Source of the DNA: Imbroritus primus
Lineage (GTDB): Bacteria > Pseudomonadota > Gammaproteobacteria > Burkholderiales > Burkholderiaceae
DNA: 64,000 nucleotides
Assembly: GCF_964332355.1 (NCBI RefSeq)
Contig: NZ_OZ201294.1
Location: forward strand, 254,118-318,117
Direction: 5' to 3'
Position 1 is the stretch's first letter, and each line of letters starts with the position of its first letter. Made by a program: the position numbers and the translations under genes. This document shows positions 42,806 through 52,441 of this stretch, one piece after another. The notes beneath the pieces were generated by a model, which saw only the letters and a list, made by a program, of their open reading frames with translations, ran no database searches and was not told the origin of the DNA.

Positions 42806-43897
42806 ATGCCTAAGCCGTGGATTACTGTCGAACCTGGCTGGCGGCTGCGCAATACTGCCGGCCAGGAGCTCGATCCGTTGCTGTTCCGCATCCTCCAGGC
42901 CATCAACGACACCGGCAAGCTCACCGAGTCGGCCGTGCGGGTCGGCTATTCCTATCGGCATTGCTGGAACCTGATCCACCAGTGGTCGGCGTTTTTCGGT
43001 GTGCCGCTGGTCGAGCTGAGCAAAGGCAAGGGCGCACGGCTGACGCCGCTGGGCGAGAAACTGGCCTGGGCGGCGGAGCGCGTGCAGGCACGCCTCGGTC
43101 CGCAACTCGAGAACCTGGCGGTCGAGCTGGACCGCGAGATCAATGTGGCGATTTCCGACAGCAAACCGACGCTGCGCCTGCATGCCAGCCATGGCTATGC
43201 CGTGGCGTTGCTGCCCGAGTTGTTCGCACAGATCGGCACGGCCCGGCTGGAACTGCAATACCTGGGATCGCTCGACGCCATGGCGTCAATGGCGCGGGGC
43301 AACTGCGAACTGTGCGGCTTTCATTTGCCGCTCAACTTGCCGTGCGGGGAGCTGATGACGCGCGTGCACAAATTCCTCAAGCCACGCTCGCATCGACTGG
43401 TGCGTCTGGTCACCCGGACGCAGGGCCTGTACCTGGGACAGGGCAACCCTGCCGGGGTCCAATCACTGGCGGACCTGACACGGCCCGAGGTGCGTTTCGT
43501 CAATCGTCAGCACAACTCCGGCACGCGCATTCTGCTCGACCTGTTGCTCGAGCATGGCGGGATTGCCTCGCAGCACATCACGGGTTACGAGCAGGTGGAA
43601 TTCACGCATGCCGCCGTGGCTGCCTTTGTGGCGAGCGGCATGGCGAACGTGGGCTTTGGCGTGGAAGCGGCGGCGAGCCGTTTCAAGCTCGATTTCCTCC
43701 CGGTGGCCAAGGAGGCCTACATGCTTGCCTGCCGCACCGATACGCTCGAGCAGCCAGCCATGCAGCAGCTGCTTGGCATACTGCGCGGGCCGGAGTTTCC
43801 CGCGCAGGTCAGCGGACTGGCCGGCTACAGTGCGGAGCGTGCGGGTGAGGTGCTGCGCGTGGATGCGCTGGAAGCGGTGCTGGCCGGCCAGGGTTGA
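42806..43897 (+). CDS. fdsR: FdsR-like LysR-type/ModE-like transcriptional regulator
   Basis: The 363-residue protein has an N-terminal winged helix of ModE/LysR style (about 25-95, LTESAVRVGYSYRHCWNLIHQW; KGKGARLTPLGEKL). A periplasmic-binding-like effector domain follows (about 115-360), with SRTG-like FVNRQHNSGTRILLDLLL. Its divergent position to fdsG matches FdsR, the formate-responsive regulator of fds in Cupriavidus. The start lacks a good ribosome site. Confidence 0.85.
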   Translation: MPKPWITVEPGWRLRNTAGQELDPLLFRILQAINDTGKLTESAVRVGYSYRHCWNLIHQWSAFFGVPLVELSKGKGARLTPLGEKLAWAAERVQARLGPQLENLAVELDREINVAISDSKPTLRLHASHGYAVALLPELFAQIGTARLELQYLGSLDAMASMARGNCELCGFHLPLNLPCGELMTRVHKFLKPRSHRLVRLVTRTQGLYLGQGNPAGVQSLADLTRPEVRFVNRQHNSGTRILLDLLLEHGGIASQHITGYEQVEFTHAAVAAFVASGMANVGFGVEAAASRFKLDFLPVAKEAYMLACRTDTLEQPAMQQLLGILRGPEFPAQVSGLAGYSAERAGEVLRVDALEAVLAGQG

Positions 43898-43975
43898 AGG
43901 CGGCGCGCCGCGTGTGCGGAGCACGCGGCGTCATGCTTGCGCAATGAGTTGTAGTGGGGCACTGACGCGTGTGCC

Positions 43976-45247
43976 TCAGTCGTCCGCCAGGCGGAAGGCA
44001 TCCGCCATGCGCTCCTGTTCACGGCCAGATAACCCGAGGCCGCTCGCGATGACGCGCCATTGCCGGACGATGGCGCGGAACGTATCGATGATCTCGTCGG
44101 CGTCGGCCAGCGCCAGCCGGAAGTATCCGGCCACCTCGCGCGCGAGGTCGAGATCGAGTGCGTTGTCCGCTTCGGTGATATTCAGTTTCAGACCGTCGGC
44201 GGCGGGCACGGGATTCATGTCATAGGCTTGCGCGAGCCGCCATCCCCGGCCGGGTACCAGGATGAATCCATGGTTGCGCAGATGGTCGTCCGTGTTCGAG
44301 ACCAGAAGGTTGAAGACGATGCGCGACCAGAGCTCGCGTAGGTCGGCGTTGGTCTGTGCGCCATGCCGCATCAGCACTTCGGCCAGTTCCAGATAGCTTG
44401 CGCCCGTCGAGGCATCGTCCCCATCGGCATGGCCGGTCATGGTCATCGCGGATGCAAAGTGCAGGCGCTGGCCGTGTTCCGTGCGGTCGAAGCGCCGCAC
44501 CAGAAAGCAATGATGCTCACTCGCGAACTTGCGCGCCTCGGCCGTCGCCACACGCAGGCCGCATCCAAGCGCCAACGCATTGACCACCATTTCCCAGCCG
44601 CCCACATCGTAGGTGTCGCGCGCACTCGGAAACTTGGCGATATACAGGCGTCCGTGCGCATCGGCGACGCTGGCCTTGGGCCGCGCACCGCCGAGCGAGC
44701 CGCCGGGGGCGATCAGCATGCGCAGCCATTCCTGTCCTTCCAGCGCGGTATTGTTCGCGTCCTCTTCCAGCGCGTGGCTGGCACGTTCGAGCGCGCGGAT
44801 TTCGGTGAAGGGCGGGGCGGCCACATCGATGCGGTCGTCCAGGAATGCGCCACGGTCGGCAAGCTTGTAACGCAGCGCGCCAACCCGATACAGGTCGTGC
44901 ACACCCAGCAGGAAATCGGACTCGTACAGCCGCGTGCCGCGCGGCTGCAGGCCGGCGCGCATGTCACGTTCGAGGCGCCGTTCCATGAGCATGCGTCCCC
45001 AGCGGTCCGGGCTTGAATCGGCGAAGGCGCCGAAGGTGTCATGCGGCGGTACGGGGTACTGCGGGCCCTCGAACAGCCCGATGGCCGGATCGAACTGCAG
45101 GCGACCCAGTCCGGCATGCTTTAGCGCCGCCACATCGTATTCGAACTCGAACAGTTCCTGCGTGCGCGTTCGCCGGCTGTGCAGGTACCCGAGCCGCATC
45201 GGCTCGGGCAGGCCATCCCAGTCGGCATACACGCCGATCATCGTCAT
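43976..45247 (-). CDS. hipA: HipA-family serine/threonine kinase toxin
   Basis: The 423-residue protein has the HipA N-terminal domain (about 1-130), a Gly/Ser-rich ATP loop (PGGSLGGARPKA), catalytic NTDDHLRNHGF (about 308-318) and a metal-binding YDMNPVP (about 333-339). HipA kinases phosphorylate translation factors such as glutamyl-tRNA synthetase and cause dormancy. It overlaps the antitoxin gene by four bases (ATGA), so the pair is co-translated. Confidence 0.92.
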   Translation of the reverse strand: MTMIGVYADWDGLPEPMRLGYLHSRRTRTQELFEFEYDVAALKHAGLGRLQFDPAIGLFEGPQYPVPPHDTFGAFADSSPDRWGRMLMERRLERDMRAGLQPRGTRLYESDFLLGVHDLYRVGALRYKLADRGAFLDDRIDVAAPPFTEIRALERASHALEEDANNTALEGQEWLRMLIAPGGSLGGARPKASVADAHGRLYIAKFPSARDTYDVGGWEMVVNALALGCGLRVATAEARKFASEHHCFLVRRFDRTEHGQRLHFASAMTMTGHADGDDASTGASYLELAEVLMRHGAQTNADLRELWSRIVFNLLVSNTDDHLRNHGFILVPGRGWRLAQAYDMNPVPAADGLKLNITEADNALDLDLAREVAGYFRLALADADEIIDTFRAIVRQWRVIASGLGLSGREQERMADAFRLADD

Positions 45248-45786
45248 GACGATTCCTGCTTGTTCTGCTTGCGGCGGGGCGGCGGCTTGAGCAACGCTGC
45301 GAGGTCGGCCGCTGTCTTGCCGGCTGGCTGCGATGCCTTCGCGGTGGCCGAATGTGTTTCCTGCGCAGTGGCAGGCATATCGCTTTCATCGCGCTGCCTG
45401 ATCTCGAGCGCGGTCGAACGTTGCGTTGTCTCACCCGGCAAGGCGTAACGGCCTGCGGTACTGGAGCGTGGCGCATCGCTGCGTGCAGGCATGCCGCGCT
45501 GCACGAGACGTGCGTCCTGCAACTGACGGCCAACGTCGTCGGTCGCACCCATTCTGGCCAGATCCTTTTCCAGGCCCAGTACCTGCATCACCGACAGGTA
45601 TGCGCCCATGGTGACGCCCGAACTGCCCGACTCCAGCGAACGGAGGGTCATCGGCGACATGCCGGCGCGCTCGGCGACCTGCTTGGCCGTCAACTTGCGG
45701 CGCAGGCGTGCGAGTTTCAGCCGCTCACCAAACTCGGTGAGCAACTGGTTGGTCGCGGGGAGCAGTGGCGCGGTTTTCTGAGCCAT
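45244..45786 (-). CDS. hipB: HipB-type Xre-family antitoxin
   Basis: The 180-residue protein has an Xre helix-turn-helix (about 18-75; LKLARLRRKLTAKQVAERAG) followed by a disordered Arg/Thr/Ala-rich tail of about 100 residues, longer than in E. coli HipB. It should neutralise HipA and repress the operon. Four operator-like boxes lie just upstream. Confidence 0.88.
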   Translation of the reverse strand: MAQKTAPLLPATNQLLTEFGERLKLARLRRKLTAKQVAERAGMSPMTLRSLESGSSGVTMGAYLSVMQVLGLEKDLARMGATDDVGRQLQDARLVQRGMPARSDAPRSSTAGRYALPGETTQRSTALEIRQRDESDMPATAQETHSATAKASQPAGKTAADLAALLKPPPRRKQNKQESS

Positions 45787-45792
45787 GGATAG

Positions 45793-45936
45793 TATTCTGG
45801 CATTATTTATGTATTAGCGCCAGAATATTAGCATATGTCCAGATTGCTGCATCTCTAGATGCGTAAAAGTGATTTAACTGTACTATTGTGCCAATATTTT
45901 TTGTATTTTGTGAAAATAATGCCAGAATATTGGCAT
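45793..45936. promoter_or_regulatory. Four operator-like boxes of the hipBA operon
   Basis: The clearest copy, ATGCCAGAATATTGGCAT (45919-45936), pairs ATGCCA with TGGCAT across six bases. Related copies are GCGCCAGAATATTAGCAT (45817-45834), TATTCTGGCAT in reverse (45793-45803) and TGTGCCAATATT (45888-45899). They begin seven bases upstream of the antitoxin start, as expected for autorepression. The region is markedly AT-rich. Confidence 0.75.
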
Positions 45937-46066
45937 TACTGCTGTCGCGTGTCTCTGCGAGATAGGGGCGTAAAGCAGCGGGGGAGGGAAGGAAGCGGGA
46001 AAAGAAGACGGTAAGGGGACAGAGAGGAAGCGAGCGCAGGTACGGGCCGAGGCAGCACAGCGCGCA

Positions 46067-46097
46067 CGGCACGGCAGGCAGTGCGCCCGCCGTGCCG
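46067..46097 (-). terminator. Hairpin after purT
   Basis: CGGCACGGC and GCCGTGCCG form a perfect 9-base stem with a 13-base loop, starting 13 bases after the purT stop. No T-run follows, so termination strength is uncertain. Confidence 0.45.
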
Positions 46098-46109
46098 GGT
46101 GGCTCAGGA

Positions 46110-47336
46110 TCAGCCCGCCACCGGCCGCACGCGGCTGGCTGCCAGCTTCGCGCGCTTGCGGGCCTGCTCCGTATCGTCACCGTTGGCCACGGCCACGCCC
46201 ATGCGGCGCTTGACGAAACTCTCGGGTTTGCCGAATAGCCGCACATCCGATTCCGGTACCTGCAGCGCCTCGGCCACGCCTTCGAAGGCAATGCCGGCTT
46301 GGTCCATGCCGCCGTAGATGACCGCCGACGCCGCCGGGCGGCGCAGCGACGGATCCACCGGCAGGCCAAGAATCGCGCGTGCGTGAAGTTCGAACTCGGA
46401 CGAGCGTTGTGACGCGAGTGTCACGAGGCCGGTATCGTGCGGACGCGGGCTGACTTCCGAGAACCACACCTGATCGCCCTTGACGAACAGTTCCACGCCG
46501 AAGATGCCGCGTCCGCCGAGCGCCGCCGTGACCTTGCCGGCCACGTCGCGGGCGGCGGCCAGCGCCGCTGGGGCCATGGCCTGCGGCTGCCACGATTCGA
46601 CATAGTCACCGCTGACCTGCAGATGGCCGATCGGCTCACAGTAGGCGGTCTGCACGGTGCCGTCCGCGCCGACCGCACGCACGGTCAGCAGCGTGATTTC
46701 GTATTCAAAGTCGATGAATCCCTCGACGATCACGCGCGCTTCGCGCACGCGGCCGCCGGCCAGCGCATAGTCCCATGCGGTCTGCACGTCTTCAGGGCCA
46801 CGCAGCACCGATTGGCCTTTACCCGACGACGACATCACCGGTTTGACCACGCATGGGTAGCCGATGCCGCTGTCGATGGCGGCCTGCAGTTCTTCGAGCG
46901 AATCGGCAAACGCGTAGGGCGAGGTCGGCAGGCCCAGCTCCTCGGCCGCCAGGCGGCGGATGCCCTCGCGGTTCATCGTGAGTTGCGTGGCGCGCGCCGT
47001 GGGGATGACTTCGGCGATACCTTCGCGTTCGACATCCGCCAGCACCTGCGTGGCAATCGCTTCGATCTCCGGCACGATCAGGTGCGGACGCTCCTGTTCG
47101 ATGACGGCACGCAGTGCGTCGGCATCCGTCATCGACACGACATGGGCGCGGTGCGCCACCTGCATGCCCGGTGCATCGGCATAGCGGTCCACGGCAATCA
47201 CTTCGACGCCGAAGCGCTGCAGCGCGATGATGACTTCCTTGCCGAGTTCACCTGCGCCGAGCAGCATGACTTTGGTGGCGGAAGGGCTGAGCGGGGTACC
47301 GAGGCGGGAGAAGCGGGGGAGAAAAGCGTTGGTCAT
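46110..47336 (-). CDS. purT: Formate-dependent phosphoribosylglycinamide formyltransferase
   Basis: The 408-residue ATP-grasp enzyme makes formyl-GAR from GAR, formate and ATP in purine synthesis. It has N-terminal LLGAGELGKEVIIALQR (about 25-41), the ATP-grasp loop PVMSSSGKGQS (about 158-168) and VSPRPHDTG (about 282-290). The ATG at 47336 gives the family N-terminus; a longer frame from 47594 adds non-homologous residues. Formate as substrate links it loosely to the fds operon nearby. Confidence 0.95.
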   Translation of the reverse strand: MTNAFLPRFSRLGTPLSPSATKVMLLGAGELGKEVIIALQRFGVEVIAVDRYADAPGMQVAHRAHVVSMTDADALRAVIEQERPHLIVPEIEAIATQVLADVEREGIAEVIPTARATQLTMNREGIRRLAAEELGLPTSPYAFADSLEELQAAIDSGIGYPCVVKPVMSSSGKGQSVLRGPEDVQTAWDYALAGGRVREARVIVEGFIDFEYEITLLTVRAVGADGTVQTAYCEPIGHLQVSGDYVESWQPQAMAPAALAAARDVAGKVTAALGGRGIFGVELFVKGDQVWFSEVSPRPHDTGLVTLASQRSSEFELHARAILGLPVDPSLRRPAASAVIYGGMDQAGIAFEGVAEALQVPESDVRLFGKPESFVKRRMGVAVANGDDTEQARKRAKLAASRVRPVAG

Positions 47337-47525
47337 GGCGGGCGAATCACATTGGGGGAAATAACGGGTCCGGCGAAGACGCATGCCGCGCCGGAGCTGC
47401 GATGATACTGCGAAATCGGCGGCCTTCCCTGTTCCAGTACGGGGTTGCGCGCACTGCGGGCGTTGCCGCGTGTGCGGAACACCTGGGCCGCTGCTCCGGA
47501 AAGGACATGGGTGGTAAGCGGTAGC

Positions 47526-47545
47526 GTCCCGCCTGCAGGCGGGAC
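47526..47545. promoter_or_regulatory. Perfect 20-base palindrome upstream of kdp
   Basis: GTCCCGCCTGCAGGCGGGAC is a perfect palindrome in the 313-base gap between purT and kdp, nine bases before the KdpE-like box. As DNA it could bind a dimeric protein; as RNA it would form a stem. Its role is unknown. Confidence 0.4.
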
Positions 47546-47553
47546 CCACGGCG

Positions 47554-47574
47554 TTTACAACTTTCTTATACCCC
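47554..47574 (+). promoter_or_regulatory. KdpE-like operator/promoter region
   Basis: TTTACA and TTATA separated by six bases, followed by CCCC (47554-47574), resemble the T-rich TTTATA/TTTACA repeat with trailing CCCC bound by KdpE upstream of kdpF in Escherichia coli. It lies 76 bases before the first start codon. A plausible -10 (CATACG, 47586-47591) follows. Confidence 0.5.
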
Positions 47575-47617
47575 GTGTGCGCTTTCATACGCACTCCTTA
47601 CCGCGCGCTCCCTAGAC

Positions 47618-47650
47618 TGCAGACACCGTAACTCCCTCAGTGTGTCTGCA
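47618..47650 (+). promoter_or_regulatory. Leader stem covering the first kdp start codon
   Basis: TGCAGACAC (47618-47626) and GTGTCTGCA (47642-47650) form a perfect 9-base stem with a 15-base loop. The last A of the stem is the A of the ATG of the 33-residue ORF, so the structure would limit access to that start. Confidence 0.5.
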
Positions 47651-47751
47651 TGGATATCTTCTACCTCGCGGCGCTGGCCGCCTTCATGGTTCTGGTTGTT
47701 GCGCTCGTGCGCGGTTGCCAGCGTCTTGCCGTATCGGGAGAACGGTCATGA
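47650..47751 (+). CDS. 33-residue membrane peptide upstream of kdpF
   Basis: The frame starts MDIFYLAALAAFMVLVVALV and has one hydrophobic helix followed by a basic tail (RGCQRLAVSGERS). It overlaps kdpF by four bases (ATGA), which argues that it is translated. Its ribosome site is weak and lies in a hairpin loop. Short hydrophobic ORFs directly before kdpF are common in bacteria, and this one may be a leader peptide or extra subunit. It is too short for firm annotation. Confidence 0.6.
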   Translation: MDIFYLAALAAFMVLVVALVRGCQRLAVSGERS

Positions 47752-47837
47752 CCTGGATCAATCTTGCGGCCGCCCTCGCGGCTGGCGGGCTCCTCGTCTA
47801 TCTGGTGGCCAGCCTGCTGCGCGCGGAGGATCTGTGA
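47748..47837 (+). CDS. kdpF: K+-transporting ATPase subunit KdpF
   Basis: The 29-residue single-helix peptide MTWINLAAALAAGGLLVYLV... ends LLRAEDL, matching KdpF, which stabilises the KdpABC complex. It overlaps the upstream peptide (ATGA) and kdpA (TGATG). Confidence 0.88.
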   Translation: MTWINLAAALAAGGLLVYLVASLLRAEDL

Positions 47838-49582
47838 TGTCTCTATTTGGAGCCTCTCTCCTGCTGCTCGCAGTGTTCCTCGCGGTGCTCCTGTTGCTGG
47901 CGCAACCGCTGGGCCGTTATCTCGCCAGTGTGATGGACAGCGGCGATGACCCGCGCATGCGCCTGTTGCGCTGGGGCGCGCCCATCGAGCGCTTACTGTA
48001 CCGACTGTGCGGCATACGGCGCGATATCGAGATGGACTGGCGTGCCTATGCCTTGGCCATCCTGCTCTTCAATCTGCTTGGCGCGCTGGTCGTGTATGCC
48101 TTGCAGCGCCTGCAGGTCTGGCTGCCCCTCAATCCGCAGGGGTTAGCGAATGTCAGCCCGGATTCGGCTTTCAACACGGCCGTCAGCTTCGCCACCAATA
48201 CCAACTGGCAGGGCTATGGCGGCGAATCCACCATGAGCTATCTCACGCAGATGGCCGGTCTGGCCGTGCAGAACTTCCTGTCCGCCGCCACCGGTATCGC
48301 CGTGGTGATCGCGCTGATCCGTGGTCTCACGCGCCGTTCCGCTGCGACCCTTGGGAATGCCTGGGTCGACCTGACGCGTGCCACGCTCTATGTGCTGCTG
48401 CCGCTGGCGATCGTGCTGGCGTTGTTCCTGGTGAGCCAGGGCGTCATTCAGAACTTCGATGCGTATCAGGCGATCACGCCGCTGCAGGCTGACGCGGGAA
48501 CCACGCAGCTCCTGCCGATGGGGCCGGTGGCCTCGCAGGAAGCGATCAAGCTGCTCGGTACCAACGGCGGGGGCTTTTTCAATGCCAACTCGGCGCATCC
48601 ATTCGAGAACCCCACGCCGCTGACCAACTTCGTGCAGATGCTGGCGATCTTCATCATTCCGGCGGCCTTGTGCCATGCCTTCGGCCACATGGCGGGCGAC
48701 CCCCGCCAGGGCTGGGCCGTGCTGGCCGCCATGACGGCGCTGTTCGCCGTGCTCGCACTCGGCACGATGTATTTCGAGCAGCAGGGCAACCCGGTGCTGG
48801 CCAGTCTCGGCGTCGATCAGCACAGTACGGCGCTGCAGCCGGGCGGGAACATGGAAGGCAAGGAAGCGCGCTTCGGCATCGCCGGCTCCGCGCTGTTCGC
48901 CGCCGTGACGACGGCTGCCTCGTGTGGCGCGGTCAATACCATGCACGACTCCTTCACGCCGCTCGGCGGCATGATGCCGCTGGCGCTGATGCAGCTGGGC
49001 GAAGTCGTCTTCGGCGGCGTGGGTTCCGGGCTGTACGGCATGCTGATTTTTGCCATGCTCGCGGTGTTCATGGCCGGACTGATGATCGGCCGCACGCCCG
49101 CCTATCTCGGCAAGAAGATCGAAGCCTTCGAGATGAAGATGATCGCGCTGGTCATTCTCGTCACCCCGGTGCTCGTGCTTGCCGGCACGGCGCTCGCCGT
49201 GAGCGTGCAGGCCGGCCAGGCCGGCGTCGCCAATCCGGGGGCGCACGGCTTCAGCGAAATCCTCTATGCCCTCACGTCCGCTGCCAACAACAATGGCAGC
49301 GCCTTCGCCGGCTTGTCTGCCAACACGCCGTTCTACAACGTGCTGACGGCCGTTGCCATGTGGTTCGGCCGCTTCGCCGTCATCGTCCCGGTACTTGCGC
49401 TTGCCGGCGCGCTCGCGGCCAAGCAGCGCCTCGCTGACAGCCCGGGCGCCATGCCGACCCACGGGCCGCTGTTCGTGGTGCTGCTGATCGGCACAGTGTT
49501 GCTGGTCGGCCTGCTCAACTACGTCCCGGCGCTGGCGCTCGGTCCGGTCGTCGAACACCTGCAAGTGTGGATGGCGCATTGA
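47837..49582 (+). CDS. kdpA: K+-transporting ATPase subunit A
   Basis: The 581-residue membrane subunit forms the K+-selective pore of the Kdp pump. The four selectivity-filter regions are visible: TNTNWQGYGGE, GTNGGGFFNANSAHP, TTAASCGAVNTMHDSFTPLGG-type, and SAANNNGSAFAG. About ten membrane segments are present. The ATG at 47837 overlaps the kdpF stop. Confidence 0.96.
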   Translation: MSLFGASLLLLAVFLAVLLLLAQPLGRYLASVMDSGDDPRMRLLRWGAPIERLLYRLCGIRRDIEMDWRAYALAILLFNLLGALVVYALQRLQVWLPLNPQGLANVSPDSAFNTAVSFATNTNWQGYGGESTMSYLTQMAGLAVQNFLSAATGIAVVIALIRGLTRRSAATLGNAWVDLTRATLYVLLPLAIVLALFLVSQGVIQNFDAYQAITPLQADAGTTQLLPMGPVASQEAIKLLGTNGGGFFNANSAHPFENPTPLTNFVQMLAIFIIPAALCHAFGHMAGDPRQGWAVLAAMTALFAVLALGTMYFEQQGNPVLASLGVDQHSTALQPGGNMEGKEARFGIAGSALFAAVTTAASCGAVNTMHDSFTPLGGMMPLALMQLGEVVFGGVGSGLYGMLIFAMLAVFMAGLMIGRTPAYLGKKIEAFEMKMIALVILVTPVLVLAGTALAVSVQAGQAGVANPGAHGFSEILYALTSAANNNGSAFAGLSANTPFYNVLTAVAMWFGRFAVIVPVLALAGALAAKQRLADSPGAMPTHGPLFVVLLIGTVLLVGLLNYVPALALGPVVEHLQVWMAH

Positions 49583-49599
49583 GCGCAGGAGAACACAAA

Positions 49600-51720
<2,121 letters not shown>

Positions 51721-51731
51721 GGAGCATGACG

Positions 51732-52349
51732 ATGCATACCGATACAAACACCACCACGACGGTTACCACCATGAAGACCCTGTTGCGTCCGGCAATGAGC
51801 CTGCTGTTGCTGCTCACGCTGATCACCGGGCTCGCGTATCCCGCACTGCTGACCGGTGCCGCGCACCTGCTGTTCCCGGCACAGGCCAGCGGCAGCCTGG
51901 TGCGTCACGAGGGCCGCGTCATCGGCTCATCGCTGATCGGGCAGTCCTTTACCGCACCCGGTTACTTCTGGGGCCGGCCATCGGCCACCGCTAACCGGCC
52001 TTACGATGCCGGCGCGTCCGGCGGCAGCAACCAGGGGCCGAGCAACCCTGCGCTGACGGAAGCCGTACAGGCTCGCATCCAGGCACTGCGCGCCGCAGAT
52101 CCCGCCAACACCGCGCCGGTGCCGGTGGACCTGATCACTGCCTCGGGCAGCGGCCTTGATCCGGATATCAGCATTGCCGCTGCACGCTACCAGGCGGCGC
52201 GGGTGGCAGGTGCGCGCGGCATGCCACTGGAACATGTGCAGGCCCTGATCGACCGACATGCCGAAGAGCGACAGTTCGGCTTTCTGGGCGAGCCGCGCGT
52301 CAACGTGCTGGCGCTGAATCTCGAACTTGACCGCGCGCCTTCGCGCTGA
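51732..52349 (+). CDS. kdpC: K+-transporting ATPase subunit C
   Basis: The 205-residue subunit has one N-terminal membrane helix (LLLLLTLITGLAYPALLTG) and a periplasmic domain with GSSLIGQSF, YFWGRPSAT and GSNQGPSNP, the KdpC landmarks. The ATG at 51732 has AGGAG seven bases upstream. Alternative ATG codons at 51717 (overlapping kdpB) and 51726 are less well placed. Confidence 0.95.
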   Translation: MHTDTNTTTTVTTMKTLLRPAMSLLLLLTLITGLAYPALLTGAAHLLFPAQASGSLVRHEGRVIGSSLIGQSFTAPGYFWGRPSATANRPYDAGASGGSNQGPSNPALTEAVQARIQALRAADPANTAPVPVDLITASGSGLDPDISIAAARYQAARVAGARGMPLEHVQALIDRHAEERQFGFLGEPRVNVLALNLELDRAPSR

Positions 52350-52441
52350 CCCGGCGTGCCGGTGTACACCATGGCCTTGCGTTCCGGCGTGCCGTTCAGC
52401 AGTCCCTGCCGGAGCGCTTCAATCTGCTATCGTTTGATGTG

